From the NCBI GenBank assembly GCA_035536455.1, contig DATLOC010000064.1, forward strand, positions 57,682 to 121,681: a stretch of DNA of 64,000 bases, given 5' to 3'. Source of the DNA: DASUNQ01 sp035536455 (lineage in GTDB: Bacteria > Acidobacteriota > Thermoanaerobaculia > Multivoradales > UBA5704). Shown piece after piece: positions 48,338-55,568 of this stretch. Positions within the stretch are counted from its first letter, which is position 1, and every line of letters begins with the position of its first letter. The notes beneath the pieces were generated by a model. That model saw nothing but the letters and a program-made list of their open reading frames with translations. It searched no databases and was not told the origin of the DNA. A program made the translations under genes and the position numbers.

Positions 48338-49419
48338 GCGGCCGCGTCGCAGCGGCGGCGATGGCGCTGGCGCTGGCGCTCGCTCCGGCGGCGCTCGGGC
48401 AGGTGATCAAGGAGCCCGCCGACCCCCTCGATGCCGCGCCGGCCGCGCCGCCCGCACCGCCCGCGAAGTCGCCCGTGGTCGTCGACGTCCGCTCGCACGC
48501 CCACCCCGACCGGCCGCTCCAGGCCGGCCTCGGCGAGCGCGTCAGCCTGCAGGTCGAGGGACTGCGCGCGGGGCTCGCCGCCATGACCAACGGCTGCGAG
48601 GAGCTGATCCTCTTCATCGACGGCGTGCCGATCCCCGGCACCCCTCCCGAGTCGTGCACCCTCGAGGACGGCCGCGTCCGCTTCCTCCTCGACCGCACCG
48701 ATGATTCGGACGCCGCCTGGCACACGCTGCTCGGCAGCCCCGACGACTTCACGCGCCAGGTGACGCTGAGCGTCGGCCCGGAAGGCGACGAACAGTGGCC
48801 GACGAAGGTGCGGGACTTCCGGCTCGAGCTGCTGCCGGAGGTGCCCTTCTACCTCTTCTTCGTCCTACTCGCCGCGGCGCTCGCCCTCGCGGTCTGGCTG
48901 GCGCGGCGCACCGCCCTCTTGCGCGATCCGCACGTCGTGCGGCCCGTCGGCGCGCTCGCCCCCTACAGCCTGGCCCGCTTCCAGCTCGCCTACTGGAGCT
49001 TCCTGGCGCTCGCCGCCTTCGTCTTCATCTGGATGGTGACCGAGGAGCTGGACACGATCACCGGCTCGGTGCTCGGCATGCTCGGGATCGGCTCGGGGAC
49101 GGCCCTCGGCGCCTCGCTGATCGCGCAAGGGAAAGAGGGGGGCGGAGGCGCCGCCAAGGCCGCGCCGGGGGAGAAGCCTCCGCTCGCCGCGGAGCCGCGG
49201 GTCGCCGCGTCGCAGGGGTTCCTGCGCGACCTCCTGGACGGCCCCCAAGGGCTGAGCCTCTACCGCCTCCAGATGCTCGGCTGGACGCTGGTGACGGGCG
49301 TCATCTTCTGCGTCTCGGTCTACAACCGGCTGGCGATGCCCGACTTCAGCCCCACGCTCCTCGCGCTCATGGGGGTCAGCTCCGCCACCTACCTCGGCGC
49401 CAAGATCCCCGAGGAGTGA
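48334..49419 (+). CDS. Membrane protein with internal duplication, third gene of the cluster
   Basis: A 361-residue protein: signal peptide (1-22), Pro/Ala linker (28-45), an extracytoplasmic beta domain (about 46-165, including GERVSLQVEGLRAGLAAMTNGCEELILFIDGVPI), one helix (VPFYLFFVLLAAALALAVWLA) and two copies of a 52-residue two-helix unit. Copy one is 211-262 (YSLARFQLAYWSFLALAAFVF onward) and copy two 307-358 (LSLYRLQMLGWTLVTGVIFCV onward). They align without gaps, sharing S-L-x-R-x-Q, W, then L-x-x-x-G-x-x-S-x-T-x-L-G-A. A Gly/Ala-rich cytoplasmic loop (263-306) separates them. No characterised family is recognised. Confidence 0.85.
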   Translation: MSGRVAAAAMALALALAPAALGQVIKEPADPLDAAPAAPPAPPAKSPVVVDVRSHAHPDRPLQAGLGERVSLQVEGLRAGLAAMTNGCEELILFIDGVPIPGTPPESCTLEDGRVRFLLDRTDDSDAAWHTLLGSPDDFTRQVTLSVGPEGDEQWPTKVRDFRLELLPEVPFYLFFVLLAAALALAVWLARRTALLRDPHVVRPVGALAPYSLARFQLAYWSFLALAAFVFIWMVTEELDTITGSVLGMLGIGSGTALGASLIAQGKEGGGGAAKAAPGEKPPLAAEPRVAASQGFLRDLLDGPQGLSLYRLQMLGWTLVTGVIFCVSVYNRLAMPDFSPTLLALMGVSSATYLGAKIPEE

Positions 49420-49432
49420 GACGGCCGCCGCC

Positions 49433-49858
49433 GTGATCGAGCGCGCCGCCTTCCGGCTGCTCGAGCCGATCGCCGTCCGCTGGGCGGACGTCGACCAGAT
49501 GGGGCACGTCAACAACGCCAAGTACTTCACCTACTGCGAGTCGGCGCGGATGAGCTACTTCGCCGCGATCGACCTCGAGCGTTACCGGCTCGAGCGGCAC
49601 GGCCCGGCGCTGGTCGCCGCCAACCTCAACTTCCGGCGGCAGGTCCACTGGCCGGCGGCGCTCGAGGTCGGGGTGCGCACCGCGGAGGTTGGGCGCAGCA
49701 GCTTCCGCCACGAGTACGTCCTCTTCCGCGCCGGCGGCGACGAGGTGGTGGCGGACGGCAGCGGCGTCGTCGCCTGGGTGGACTACGCCGCCGGCCGCGC
49801 CGTCCCGCTCCCCGACGGGCTGCGCGAGGCGATCCGCCGCTTCGAGTCCGGGGAGTGA
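49433..49858 (+). CDS. Hotdog-fold acyl-CoA thioesterase (YbgC/4HBT type)
   Basis: A 141-residue cytoplasmic thioesterase of the 4-hydroxybenzoyl-CoA type. The active-site stretch is VRWADVDQMGHVNNAKYFTYCESARMSYF, with the catalytic Asp in DVDQMGHVNN. NLNFRRQVHWPAALEVGVRTAEVGRSSFRHEYVLF follows as the usual beta strands. Starts with a GTG at 49433 and ends in TGA that overlaps the GTG of the transporter gene (GTGA), so expression is coupled. The acyl-CoA substrate is not decided by the sequence. Confidence 0.92.
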   Translation: MIERAAFRLLEPIAVRWADVDQMGHVNNAKYFTYCESARMSYFAAIDLERYRLERHGPALVAANLNFRRQVHWPAALEVGVRTAEVGRSSFRHEYVLFRAGGDEVVADGSGVVAWVDYAAGRAVPLPDGLREAIRRFESGE

Positions 49859-51348
49859 AGGGCTGGGAGTGGACCCCCTGGCGGCTCGGCGGCCTCGCCG
49901 CCGGGCTCCTGGCCTTCGCCCTCCTCGCCCTCCTCGACACGCCGCTCAAGCACACGCAGTGGGGGAGCCGCCCGGCGCTCGCCGCCGCCGGCGCGGCGCT
50001 GATGGCGATCTGGTGGCTGACCGAGGCGGTGCCGATCTACTGGACCGCCTGCGTGCCGCTGCTGCTCTGGCCGGCGGCGCGGGTCTTCGGGCCGGACCTG
50101 GGCGAGAACCTCCGGCAGACCGCGCGCGCCTACCTCGATCCCTACATCTTCCTCTTCGCCGGCGGTATGGCGATCGCCGCCGCGATGCAGCAGTGGGACC
50201 TCCACCGCCGCATCGCGCTCGGCATCATGCGGCGGGTCGGCAGCGACCCCCGGCGGCTCCTCGCCGGCACGCTCCTCGCCACCGCCTTCATCTCGCTCTG
50301 GATCTCCAACACCGCGACCGCCACGATGATGGTGCCGATCGGCATCGCCCTCATCGCGCAGATCGAGGAGCAGACCGGCCGGCCGCGCCTCCGACACTAC
50401 GGCATGGCGATCATGCTAGCGATCGCCTACGGCGCCAACGTCGGCGGCATCGGCACCAAGATCGGCACCGCCCCGAACGCGCAGTTCTCGGGCTTCATGG
50501 AGCGGCTGGGGGTGTCGATCTCCTTCCTCCAGTTCCTGGCCGTCGGGTTGCCGTTCGTGCTCCTCTTCCTGCCGGTCGTCTACGGCATGCTCTTGCGGAT
50601 CGGCCGCGGCGACGGGCTGACCGGCGAGGTCGGGGCGGAGGTGATCGACGGGGAGCTGGCGCGGCTGGGGCGGGTGAAGCGGCCGGAGCGGGTGGTGCTG
50701 GGCGTCTTCCTCGCCGCCGCGGCGCTCTGGATCGCCGGCAAATGGCTGACCGAGGTGCTGCGCCCCCACGTCCACGCCTTCGAGCTGTCGTCGGCGCACG
50801 TCGAAGGGGGGACGGCGGTGCTCGCCGCCCTCGCGCTCCTCCTCTGGCGCATGCGGCCGGGGCCCGGCCTGCCCCGGCGGCAGGTCCTCGGCTTCCGGGC
50901 GCTCAAGCGGGTGCCCTGGGAGACGCTGCTCCTCCTCGGCGGCGGTTTCGCGATGGCGGCGGCGATCCAGAAGAGCGGCCTTTCGGACTGGATGGGCCAG
51001 CGCCTGCTCGCGGTGCGCGACCTCCCCGGCTTCGGCCAGGTGCTCCTCGCCAGCCTCGCCGTCGTCGCCCTCTCCGCCGTCGCCTCGAACACCGCCACGA
51101 TCGCCGTCATGCTGGTGGTGCTCAAGGACGCCGTCGCGCCGGAGCTGGTGACCACGACCCTCTTCGCCGCCACCATCGCCTGCTCCTGCGACTTCGCGCT
51201 GCCAGCGGGCACCCCGCCCAACGCCATCGTCTTCGGCAGCGGCTACGTGACGATCCCCCGCATGGCCCGCACCGGCGCGCTCCTCGACCTCGCCGCCGCC
51301 TGTCTGGCGGCCGGGTGGTGCTGGCTGATGGTGCGTTGGGTCCTCTAG
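49855..51348 (+). CDS. DASS/SLC13 family sodium-dicarboxylate (anion) transporter
   Basis: A 497-residue inner-membrane transporter of the divalent-anion:Na+ symporter family. Both SNT motifs that bind sodium and substrate are visible: ISNTATATMMVPIG in the first half and ASNTATIAVML in the second. Other conserved stretches are WWLTEAVPIYWTACVPLLLWP, YIFLFAGGMAIAAAMQQWDLHRRIAL, GANVGGIGTKIGTAPNA and FALPAGTPPNAIVFGSGYVTIPRM. About eleven helices can be counted. Likely substrates are C4-dicarboxylates, tricarboxylates or sulphate. GTG start overlaps the thioesterase stop. Confidence 0.93.
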   Translation: MKGWEWTPWRLGGLAAGLLAFALLALLDTPLKHTQWGSRPALAAAGAALMAIWWLTEAVPIYWTACVPLLLWPAARVFGPDLGENLRQTARAYLDPYIFLFAGGMAIAAAMQQWDLHRRIALGIMRRVGSDPRRLLAGTLLATAFISLWISNTATATMMVPIGIALIAQIEEQTGRPRLRHYGMAIMLAIAYGANVGGIGTKIGTAPNAQFSGFMERLGVSISFLQFLAVGLPFVLLFLPVVYGMLLRIGRGDGLTGEVGAEVIDGELARLGRVKRPERVVLGVFLAAAALWIAGKWLTEVLRPHVHAFELSSAHVEGGTAVLAALALLLWRMRPGPGLPRRQVLGFRALKRVPWETLLLLGGGFAMAAAIQKSGLSDWMGQRLLAVRDLPGFGQVLLASLAVVALSAVASNTATIAVMLVVLKDAVAPELVTTTLFAATIACSCDFALPAGTPPNAIVFGSGYVTIPRMARTGALLDLAAACLAAGWCWLMVRWVL

Positions 51349-51380
51349 GGGAGAAAAGAAACCCGGCGGAGCCGGCCGGG
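51349..51380 (-). terminator. Possible intrinsic terminator for the minus strand
   Basis: On the minus strand CCCGGC and GCCGGG (51380-51362) form a stem with a seven-base loop, followed by TTTCTTTTCTC. The U-rich tract is interrupted by C, so this is a moderate call. On the plus strand the hairpin is followed by AAGATTGCC, which would not terminate. Confidence 0.5.
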
Positions 51381-51418
51381 AAGATTGCCGGAGGCCCGCG
51401 GGCTTTTGGATGGACGGC

Positions 51419-51642
51419 GCGGAAGACGGCTAGGACGCGATGGAAAGCGGCTTGGGCTCCATGGAAAGTGGCTTGGGCGCGATGCAAAACGGCTTGGGCC
51501 CATGCAAAATGGCTTGGGCTCCAAGGGAAAACGGCATGGGCGCCACGCAAAACGGTATGGGCGCCATGGAAAACGGCTTCGGGTCTATGGAAAACCGCTT
51601 GGGCCCCAAGGAGCTTTCCATGGCTCCCAAGCCGCTTTCCAT
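51419..51642. repeat. Tandem array of 21-bp units with two inverted units
   Basis: Consensus is ATGGAAAACGGCTT followed by GGGCGCC (21 bp). Direct units start at 51440, 51461, 51482, 51502, 51523, 51545, 51566 and 51587; lengths are 21 except one of 20 (51482) and one of 22 (51523). A degenerate unit precedes them (51419-51439). Two inverted units follow in register, 51601-51621 and 51622-51642. The first direct unit and the last inverted unit share a perfect 17-bp inverted match (51440-51456 with 51626-51642). There are no unique spacers. Confidence 0.9.
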
Positions 51643-51773
51643 GTCCCCCTATGGACCTTGGCGGACGGCGCAGAGGAAACGGGCGCGGCGAGATGGAGCC
51701 CCGCGTCCGCGGCGCGGAGATTCGAGCGCGCCCTACGGACTTTGCCGCCGGCCGCACGGAAAACGGGTGAGCG

Positions 51774-53237
51774 CTATTCCGTGATCTTGAAGAAGAACGG
51801 GTCGATCGACACCGCCACCGGCGTCGTGCCGTCGGTGTCGAGCAGGCGCCTGGTCGTGAAGTCGGCGTTGCGCTGGTAGGTGACGCCGTTGGGGAAGCGC
51901 GCCAGGTCGGGGCTGTTGTTGGCGGAGAAGATGCCGTAGAAGTCCTTGCCCACGGAGGCCAGCCCGGCGTAGTCGCCGATGTAGGGCTGGAAGACCGGCA
52001 CCGGGAAGTTGGCCGGCACGGTGGCCAGGATCATCGAGGTCCAGTTGATGCCGTCGTCCGAGCGCTCGACGGTCGTCACCCAGCGCTGGCTGTCGCCGCT
52101 GCCGGTCACCCGCTGGTGCAGGAAGGCGACCCGGCCGCGGCTGTTGATCGCCAGCGTCGGGTTGGTGGCGAAGCCGACCGTCCGCAGGTCGCTGGGCGAC
52201 CAGGTGGCGCCGCGGTCGGTGGAGCGGCGGACGTGCAGCGTATAGCCGGTCTCCGGCTGCCGGTCGGCCCAGGCGACGTAGACGACGTCGCTGTCGCGTG
52301 GATCGACGGCGAGGGCGACGTCGCCTCCCAAGCGCTGGTTGCCGAGCTGCGCGTTCCAGTTGAAGAGCCGGCCGCTGGCGACGAGCCGGCCGGGAAGCCC
52401 GTCGCTCGGATCGATCAGGGCGGTGAAGGGGTTCGCTCCCGTCCCTCCCGCGTCGTCGCGCACCAGCACGATGTCGGTGGTGACCTCCGCGGTGGCGTCG
52501 TCGAAGCTGCGCCAGCCGTAGAACGCGACGTAGACCGTGCCGTCGGGGTGGCAGATCGGGCGCACCTGCGGGCCGTTCTGGCCGGCGCTGCCGGTGCTCC
52601 GCCGCTCCAGCCGCACGGCGCTGAAGGTGGGCGTCGCCGCGCCGCCGTGCTGGCTCTGGTCGATCGTCGCCGTGCGCCCGCCGGCCGCCGCGAAGTCGTT
52701 GCTGCCGACGTAGACGCGGTCCTTGCCGTCCCGCTCCACCGCGGCGAGGAACGGCTGGTCGACCCGCTCGCGGCTGACCACGATCTTCATCGGCGTCGTG
52801 CCGCCGGCGCTGTCGGTGCGCAGGATGTTGAGCAAGAGGTTCCCCGGGCGCTTGAGGATACCGGCGTAGAGGCGCCCGCCGCCGCCGAAGCGGGGGCTGA
52901 TGTCCCCGGTCTGCACCTCGCTCGGCACCGTCGAGCGGAGGACCCAGGTGTTGCCGCCGTCGCGCGACACGAAGATGGGGGCGGACGGACCCCCCATCGG
53001 ATCGGCAGTGAAGGCGCTGCCGACGATCTGCTTCGGGTCGCTCGGATCGACGGCGAGGCTCGGCTCGCTGTCCTGTCCGGTCTCGCCGCTCAACGAGCGG
53101 GGGATCATGTTGACGAGGAGAACCGCCGCCGTCTCGGCGGCCTTGGGCTTCTTCGGCTTGGCCGGCTTCTTCGGCTTCGGCTTGGGCTTCGGCTTGGGCT
53201 TCGGCTTCGGTTTCGGCTTCTTCTTGGCAGTGGCCAT
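51774..53237 (-). CDS. Sialidase-like beta-propeller protein with Lys-Pro N-terminus
   Basis: A 487-residue protein. Residues 2-35 are nearly only Lys, Pro and Ala, with about nine alternating KP pairs. The body (about 40-487) has BNR/Asp-box-like motifs (VSRDGGNTWVLRS, STDRGATWSPSD, SDDGINWTSM) and strands typical of a six-bladed sialidase-type propeller, including EPSLAVDPSDPKQIVGSAF and DVALAVDPRDSDVVYVAWADR. Catalytic Arg-triad residues of true sialidases were not recognised, so it may be a binding protein. No signal peptide is visible, which is odd for such a fold. It lies nine bases behind the two-domain protein gene and is probably cotranscribed. Confidence 0.82.
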   Translation of the reverse strand: MATAKKKPKPKPKPKPKPKPKPKKPAKPKKPKAAETAAVLLVNMIPRSLSGETGQDSEPSLAVDPSDPKQIVGSAFTADPMGGPSAPIFVSRDGGNTWVLRSTVPSEVQTGDISPRFGGGGRLYAGILKRPGNLLLNILRTDSAGGTTPMKIVVSRERVDQPFLAAVERDGKDRVYVGSNDFAAAGGRTATIDQSQHGGAATPTFSAVRLERRSTGSAGQNGPQVRPICHPDGTVYVAFYGWRSFDDATAEVTTDIVLVRDDAGGTGANPFTALIDPSDGLPGRLVASGRLFNWNAQLGNQRLGGDVALAVDPRDSDVVYVAWADRQPETGYTLHVRRSTDRGATWSPSDLRTVGFATNPTLAINSRGRVAFLHQRVTGSGDSQRWVTTVERSDDGINWTSMILATVPANFPVPVFQPYIGDYAGLASVGKDFYGIFSANNSPDLARFPNGVTYQRNADFTTRRLLDTDGTTPVAVSIDPFFFKITE

Positions 53238-53246
53238 CGCGTGCCT

Positions 53247-54182
53247 CTACTCGGGCTCGTCCGTGGCCGCGGCCAGGGCGCGGATCTCGGGCGCGCGCTC
53301 GCTGGGCTGGAAGTCGTCGGGGTCGAGGGCGGTGAAAGTGTCGGCGCCCGCCGCGGTCTCCGCTGCGGCGGCCACCGCCCGCCCCCGCCGCGTGCTCGGG
53401 CGGGCGGCCGGCTGCCCGGCCGCCTTCTGAAGGATGAACACCCCCTCCTGACCGGGCTGGAACTTGGGTGCCTTGTACCAGCGCACGTCGTCGCTGCCGG
53501 GGAAGCGCACCACCACCTTCTTCTTCGCGGTCCCGCCCTTCTCGACCTCGTCCACCTCGATCTCCGCCTCCCGCCACTGCGGGTCGTGTTCGGTGATCGG
53601 CTTCCGCCGCGGCGCCTCGGTAGCCGCCGCCGTCACACCCCGCCGCGTGCCCGTCCGCGGCGCCGGCCGCTCCTCGGGCGCCACCCGCACGGCGGTGACC
53701 CGGCCGCGAACGACGACGTCGGCGCTGGCCACGCGGTCGGCGATGGCGGCGGCCTTGAGGCGCGCCGCCGGCTCGCTGGCGGCTTCGGCGGTGGAGATGC
53801 TCGCCGCCAGGACGGTACGCCGGGCGTCGCCGGAGCGCGCTGCCGCCGCCACCCCGCGGCCGCGCGGCGCTCCCGCCGGGACCACCGCTTCATGGCCCAC
53901 CGACTCGACCGCCAGCGTCTCGGCGAAGAGCCAGCCGTTGGTGAAGAAGCGGGCCTGCTCGCCGGCCCGAACGGTCTCGCGGGGAGCCAGCTTGACGGTG
54001 ATGTCGCGCCCGACGTAGGCCGCCATGCTCTCGGGCCCCTTCTCGACCCGGTCGACGCGCACCACGACCGTGCGCGCCTTGTCGTCGATCTCCGCGACGT
54101 TGGCGGCCCGCAGCTTCTGGACCGTGCCGACGAACACGAAGCGCGCCTGCCGCGCGAGCGCTTCCTTGGACTTGGCGGGCAT
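53247..54182 (-). CDS. Protein with two DxVVxGxV-type beta domains
   Basis: A 311-residue protein without a signal peptide. Two similar domains can be seen: about 6-100 (ARQARFVFVGTVQKLRAANVAEI, TVVVRVDRVEKGPESMAAYVGRDITVKLAPRETVRAGEQARFFTN) and about 140-260 (ADRVASADVVVRGRVTAVRVAPEERP, REAEIEVDEVEKGGTAKKKVVVRFPGSDDVRWYKAPKFQPGQEGVFILQKA). A charged Ala/Arg/Pro linker joins them. The second domain resembles the secreted protein at 4898-5461. AAAGGAG is seven bases before the ATG at 54182. It is the first gene of a pair with the beta-propeller protein, and the two may interact. Function unknown. Confidence 0.78.
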   Translation of the reverse strand: MPAKSKEALARQARFVFVGTVQKLRAANVAEIDDKARTVVVRVDRVEKGPESMAAYVGRDITVKLAPRETVRAGEQARFFTNGWLFAETLAVESVGHEAVVPAGAPRGRGVAAAARSGDARRTVLAASISTAEAASEPAARLKAAAIADRVASADVVVRGRVTAVRVAPEERPAPRTGTRRGVTAAATEAPRRKPITEHDPQWREAEIEVDEVEKGGTAKKKVVVRFPGSDDVRWYKAPKFQPGQEGVFILQKAAGQPAARPSTRRGRAVAAAAETAAGADTFTALDPDDFQPSERAPEIRALAAATDEPE

Positions 54183-54253
54183 GGGGATGCTCCTTTCCGC
54201 AAGCATGCGAATGCGGGCAGGGGATGTCAAGACGCGGGCCCGGCCGCGCTGCG

Positions 54254-55519
54254 CTATCGCGCCAGGCGGATGCCGGTCATCTGGAACCGCGTGTCGGCGG
54301 GCCAGAAGTTGCGGTAGCTGGGGCGAATGTGGGAGGCGGGGGTGGCGCAGGAGCCGCCGCGCAGGACGCGCTGGTTGTCCATGAACTTGCCGTTGTACTC
54401 CATGAGGTTGCCCTCGAACGGGCGGTAGCCGGGGTAGGGCTCGTAGTGGCTGGTCGTCCACTCCCAGAGGTCGCCGGCCATCTGGAGGAGAGTGCCGGCG
54501 GCGCTGATGGCCGGCCGTGGATGGAGGGCGCCGCTGTCGAGGAAGTTGCCCTCATCGACCTTGAAGCCCGCGGCCCGCGCCGCGCGTTCCCACTCGCGCT
54601 CGGTAGGCAGCCGCGCGCCGCGCCAGCGCGCGTACGCCTCGGCCTCGTAGAAGCTGACGTGCGCGACCGGCTCGTCCGGATCGACCGGCCGCACGCCGCC
54701 GAGCGTCCAGACGCGCCACCCGTCGCCGTCCCGCTCCCAGTAGAGCGGCGCCTCCCAGCCGTGCTCGCGCGCCGCCGCCCAGCCGTTCGAGAGCCAGAGG
54801 AGCGGGTCGGCGTAGCCGCCGGCGGCCATGAACTCCAGGTACTCGCCGTTGGTGACCAGGCGGCTGCCGAGCGCGAAGTCGTCGAGCCAGGCCTGGTGCA
54901 CCGGCAGCTCGTTGTCCCAGCACCAGCCGCCGTCGAGGTTGCCGATCTGGTAGAGGCCGCCCGCGATCGGGACGAAGTCGTGCGGCCGGGGCGGGGCGTC
55001 GCGCCGGAGGGCGTCCTTGCGCGCGCCGCAGTACGGCTCGCGCAGCTCGGGGGCGTTGCTGCCGAGGATGTGCTTGACCTCGGTGACCAGCAGCTCCTGG
55101 TGCTGCTGCTCGTGCTGGCGGCCGGTGGTGACCAGGAAGGCGAGCTCCTCGAAGCGCTCCTCCGCGACCTCCTCGATCAGCGCTTCCATCCGCGCGTCGA
55201 CGCCGCGCCGGAAGGCGTAGACCTCGTCGGTCGTCGGCCGGGTCACCAGGCCGCGCCGGTCGCGCGCCAGGCGCGGCCCGAGCGACTCGTAGTAGGAGTT
55301 CAAGACGTACTCGTAGCGCGCATCCTCCGCGGCGCCGCGGCCGAACGGCTCGTGCACGTTCTTGGCGTAGAACCAGGTGGTGTGCCCGAGGTTCCACCAC
55401 GGGGGGCTGACGTCGGGCATCGACTGGACGCGGTAGTCCTCCGGCCGCAGCGGCCGGCAGAGCTCGACCGTGGTCGAGCGGACGGCGCGGAAGTCGGCGA
55501 GGAGCTGTTGCCTGTCCAC
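54254..55519 (-). CDS. egtB: EgtB-like sulfoxide synthase
   Basis: A 421-residue protein with the two-domain build of ergothioneine EgtB. The N-terminal DinB-like half has the iron ligands His46 (NLGHTTWF) and His136/His140 (RQHEQQHQEL); the C-terminal formylglycine-generating-enzyme-like half has FVPIAGGLYQIG, RLPTEREWERAARAAG, DLWEWTTSHYEPYPGYRPF and LRGGSCATPASHIRPSYRNFWPADTRFQMTGIRLAR. It would couple the hercynine ring to a thiol with oxygen. No egtD is next to it. The start is a GTG at 55519 with TACAAT six bases upstream. Related proteins also serve ovothiol synthesis, so the exact product is open. Confidence 0.9.
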   Translation of the reverse strand: MDRQQLLADFRAVRSTTVELCRPLRPEDYRVQSMPDVSPPWWNLGHTTWFYAKNVHEPFGRGAAEDARYEYVLNSYYESLGPRLARDRRGLVTRPTTDEVYAFRRGVDARMEALIEEVAEERFEELAFLVTTGRQHEQQHQELLVTEVKHILGSNAPELREPYCGARKDALRRDAPPRPHDFVPIAGGLYQIGNLDGGWCWDNELPVHQAWLDDFALGSRLVTNGEYLEFMAAGGYADPLLWLSNGWAAAREHGWEAPLYWERDGDGWRVWTLGGVRPVDPDEPVAHVSFYEAEAYARWRGARLPTEREWERAARAAGFKVDEGNFLDSGALHPRPAISAAGTLLQMAGDLWEWTTSHYEPYPGYRPFEGNLMEYNGKFMDNQRVLRGGSCATPASHIRPSYRNFWPADTRFQMTGIRLAR

Positions 55520-55525
55520 GCCCCA

Positions 55526-55531
55526 ATTGTA
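55526..55531 (-). promoter_or_regulatory. Possible -10 element of egtB
   Basis: TACAAT on the minus strand, six bases before the GTG start (55519). The short gap (TGGGGC) is not a usable Shine-Dalgarno distance. Confidence 0.4.
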
Positions 55532-55568
55532 GTGCCGCTATGATGCGCTGGGCTTCCGAGGAGCAAGC

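Larger units (their letters stand above)
51349..51773. other. Convergent intergenic region with tandem/inverted array
   Basis: This 425-base region lies between the stop codons of the transporter (plus) and the beta-propeller protein (minus). It holds a hairpin near 51362-51380 that would be an intrinsic terminator for the minus strand, a 21-bp tandem array (51419-51607) and inverted copies (51601-51642). The rest, 51664-51773, shows nothing recognisable. Because the terminator lies beyond the array, a minus-strand transcript would carry the array as its 3' untranslated region. Confidence 0.7.

Noticed and set aside
51440..51784. Plus-strand frame with the heptad repeat MESGLGS, MESGLGA, MQNGLGP
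   Set aside because: A 21-bp DNA repeat gives a seven-residue repeat in every frame, and two units of 20 and 22 bp shift the frame. There is no ribosome site and the end runs into unrelated sequence. The repeat is explained at the DNA level.
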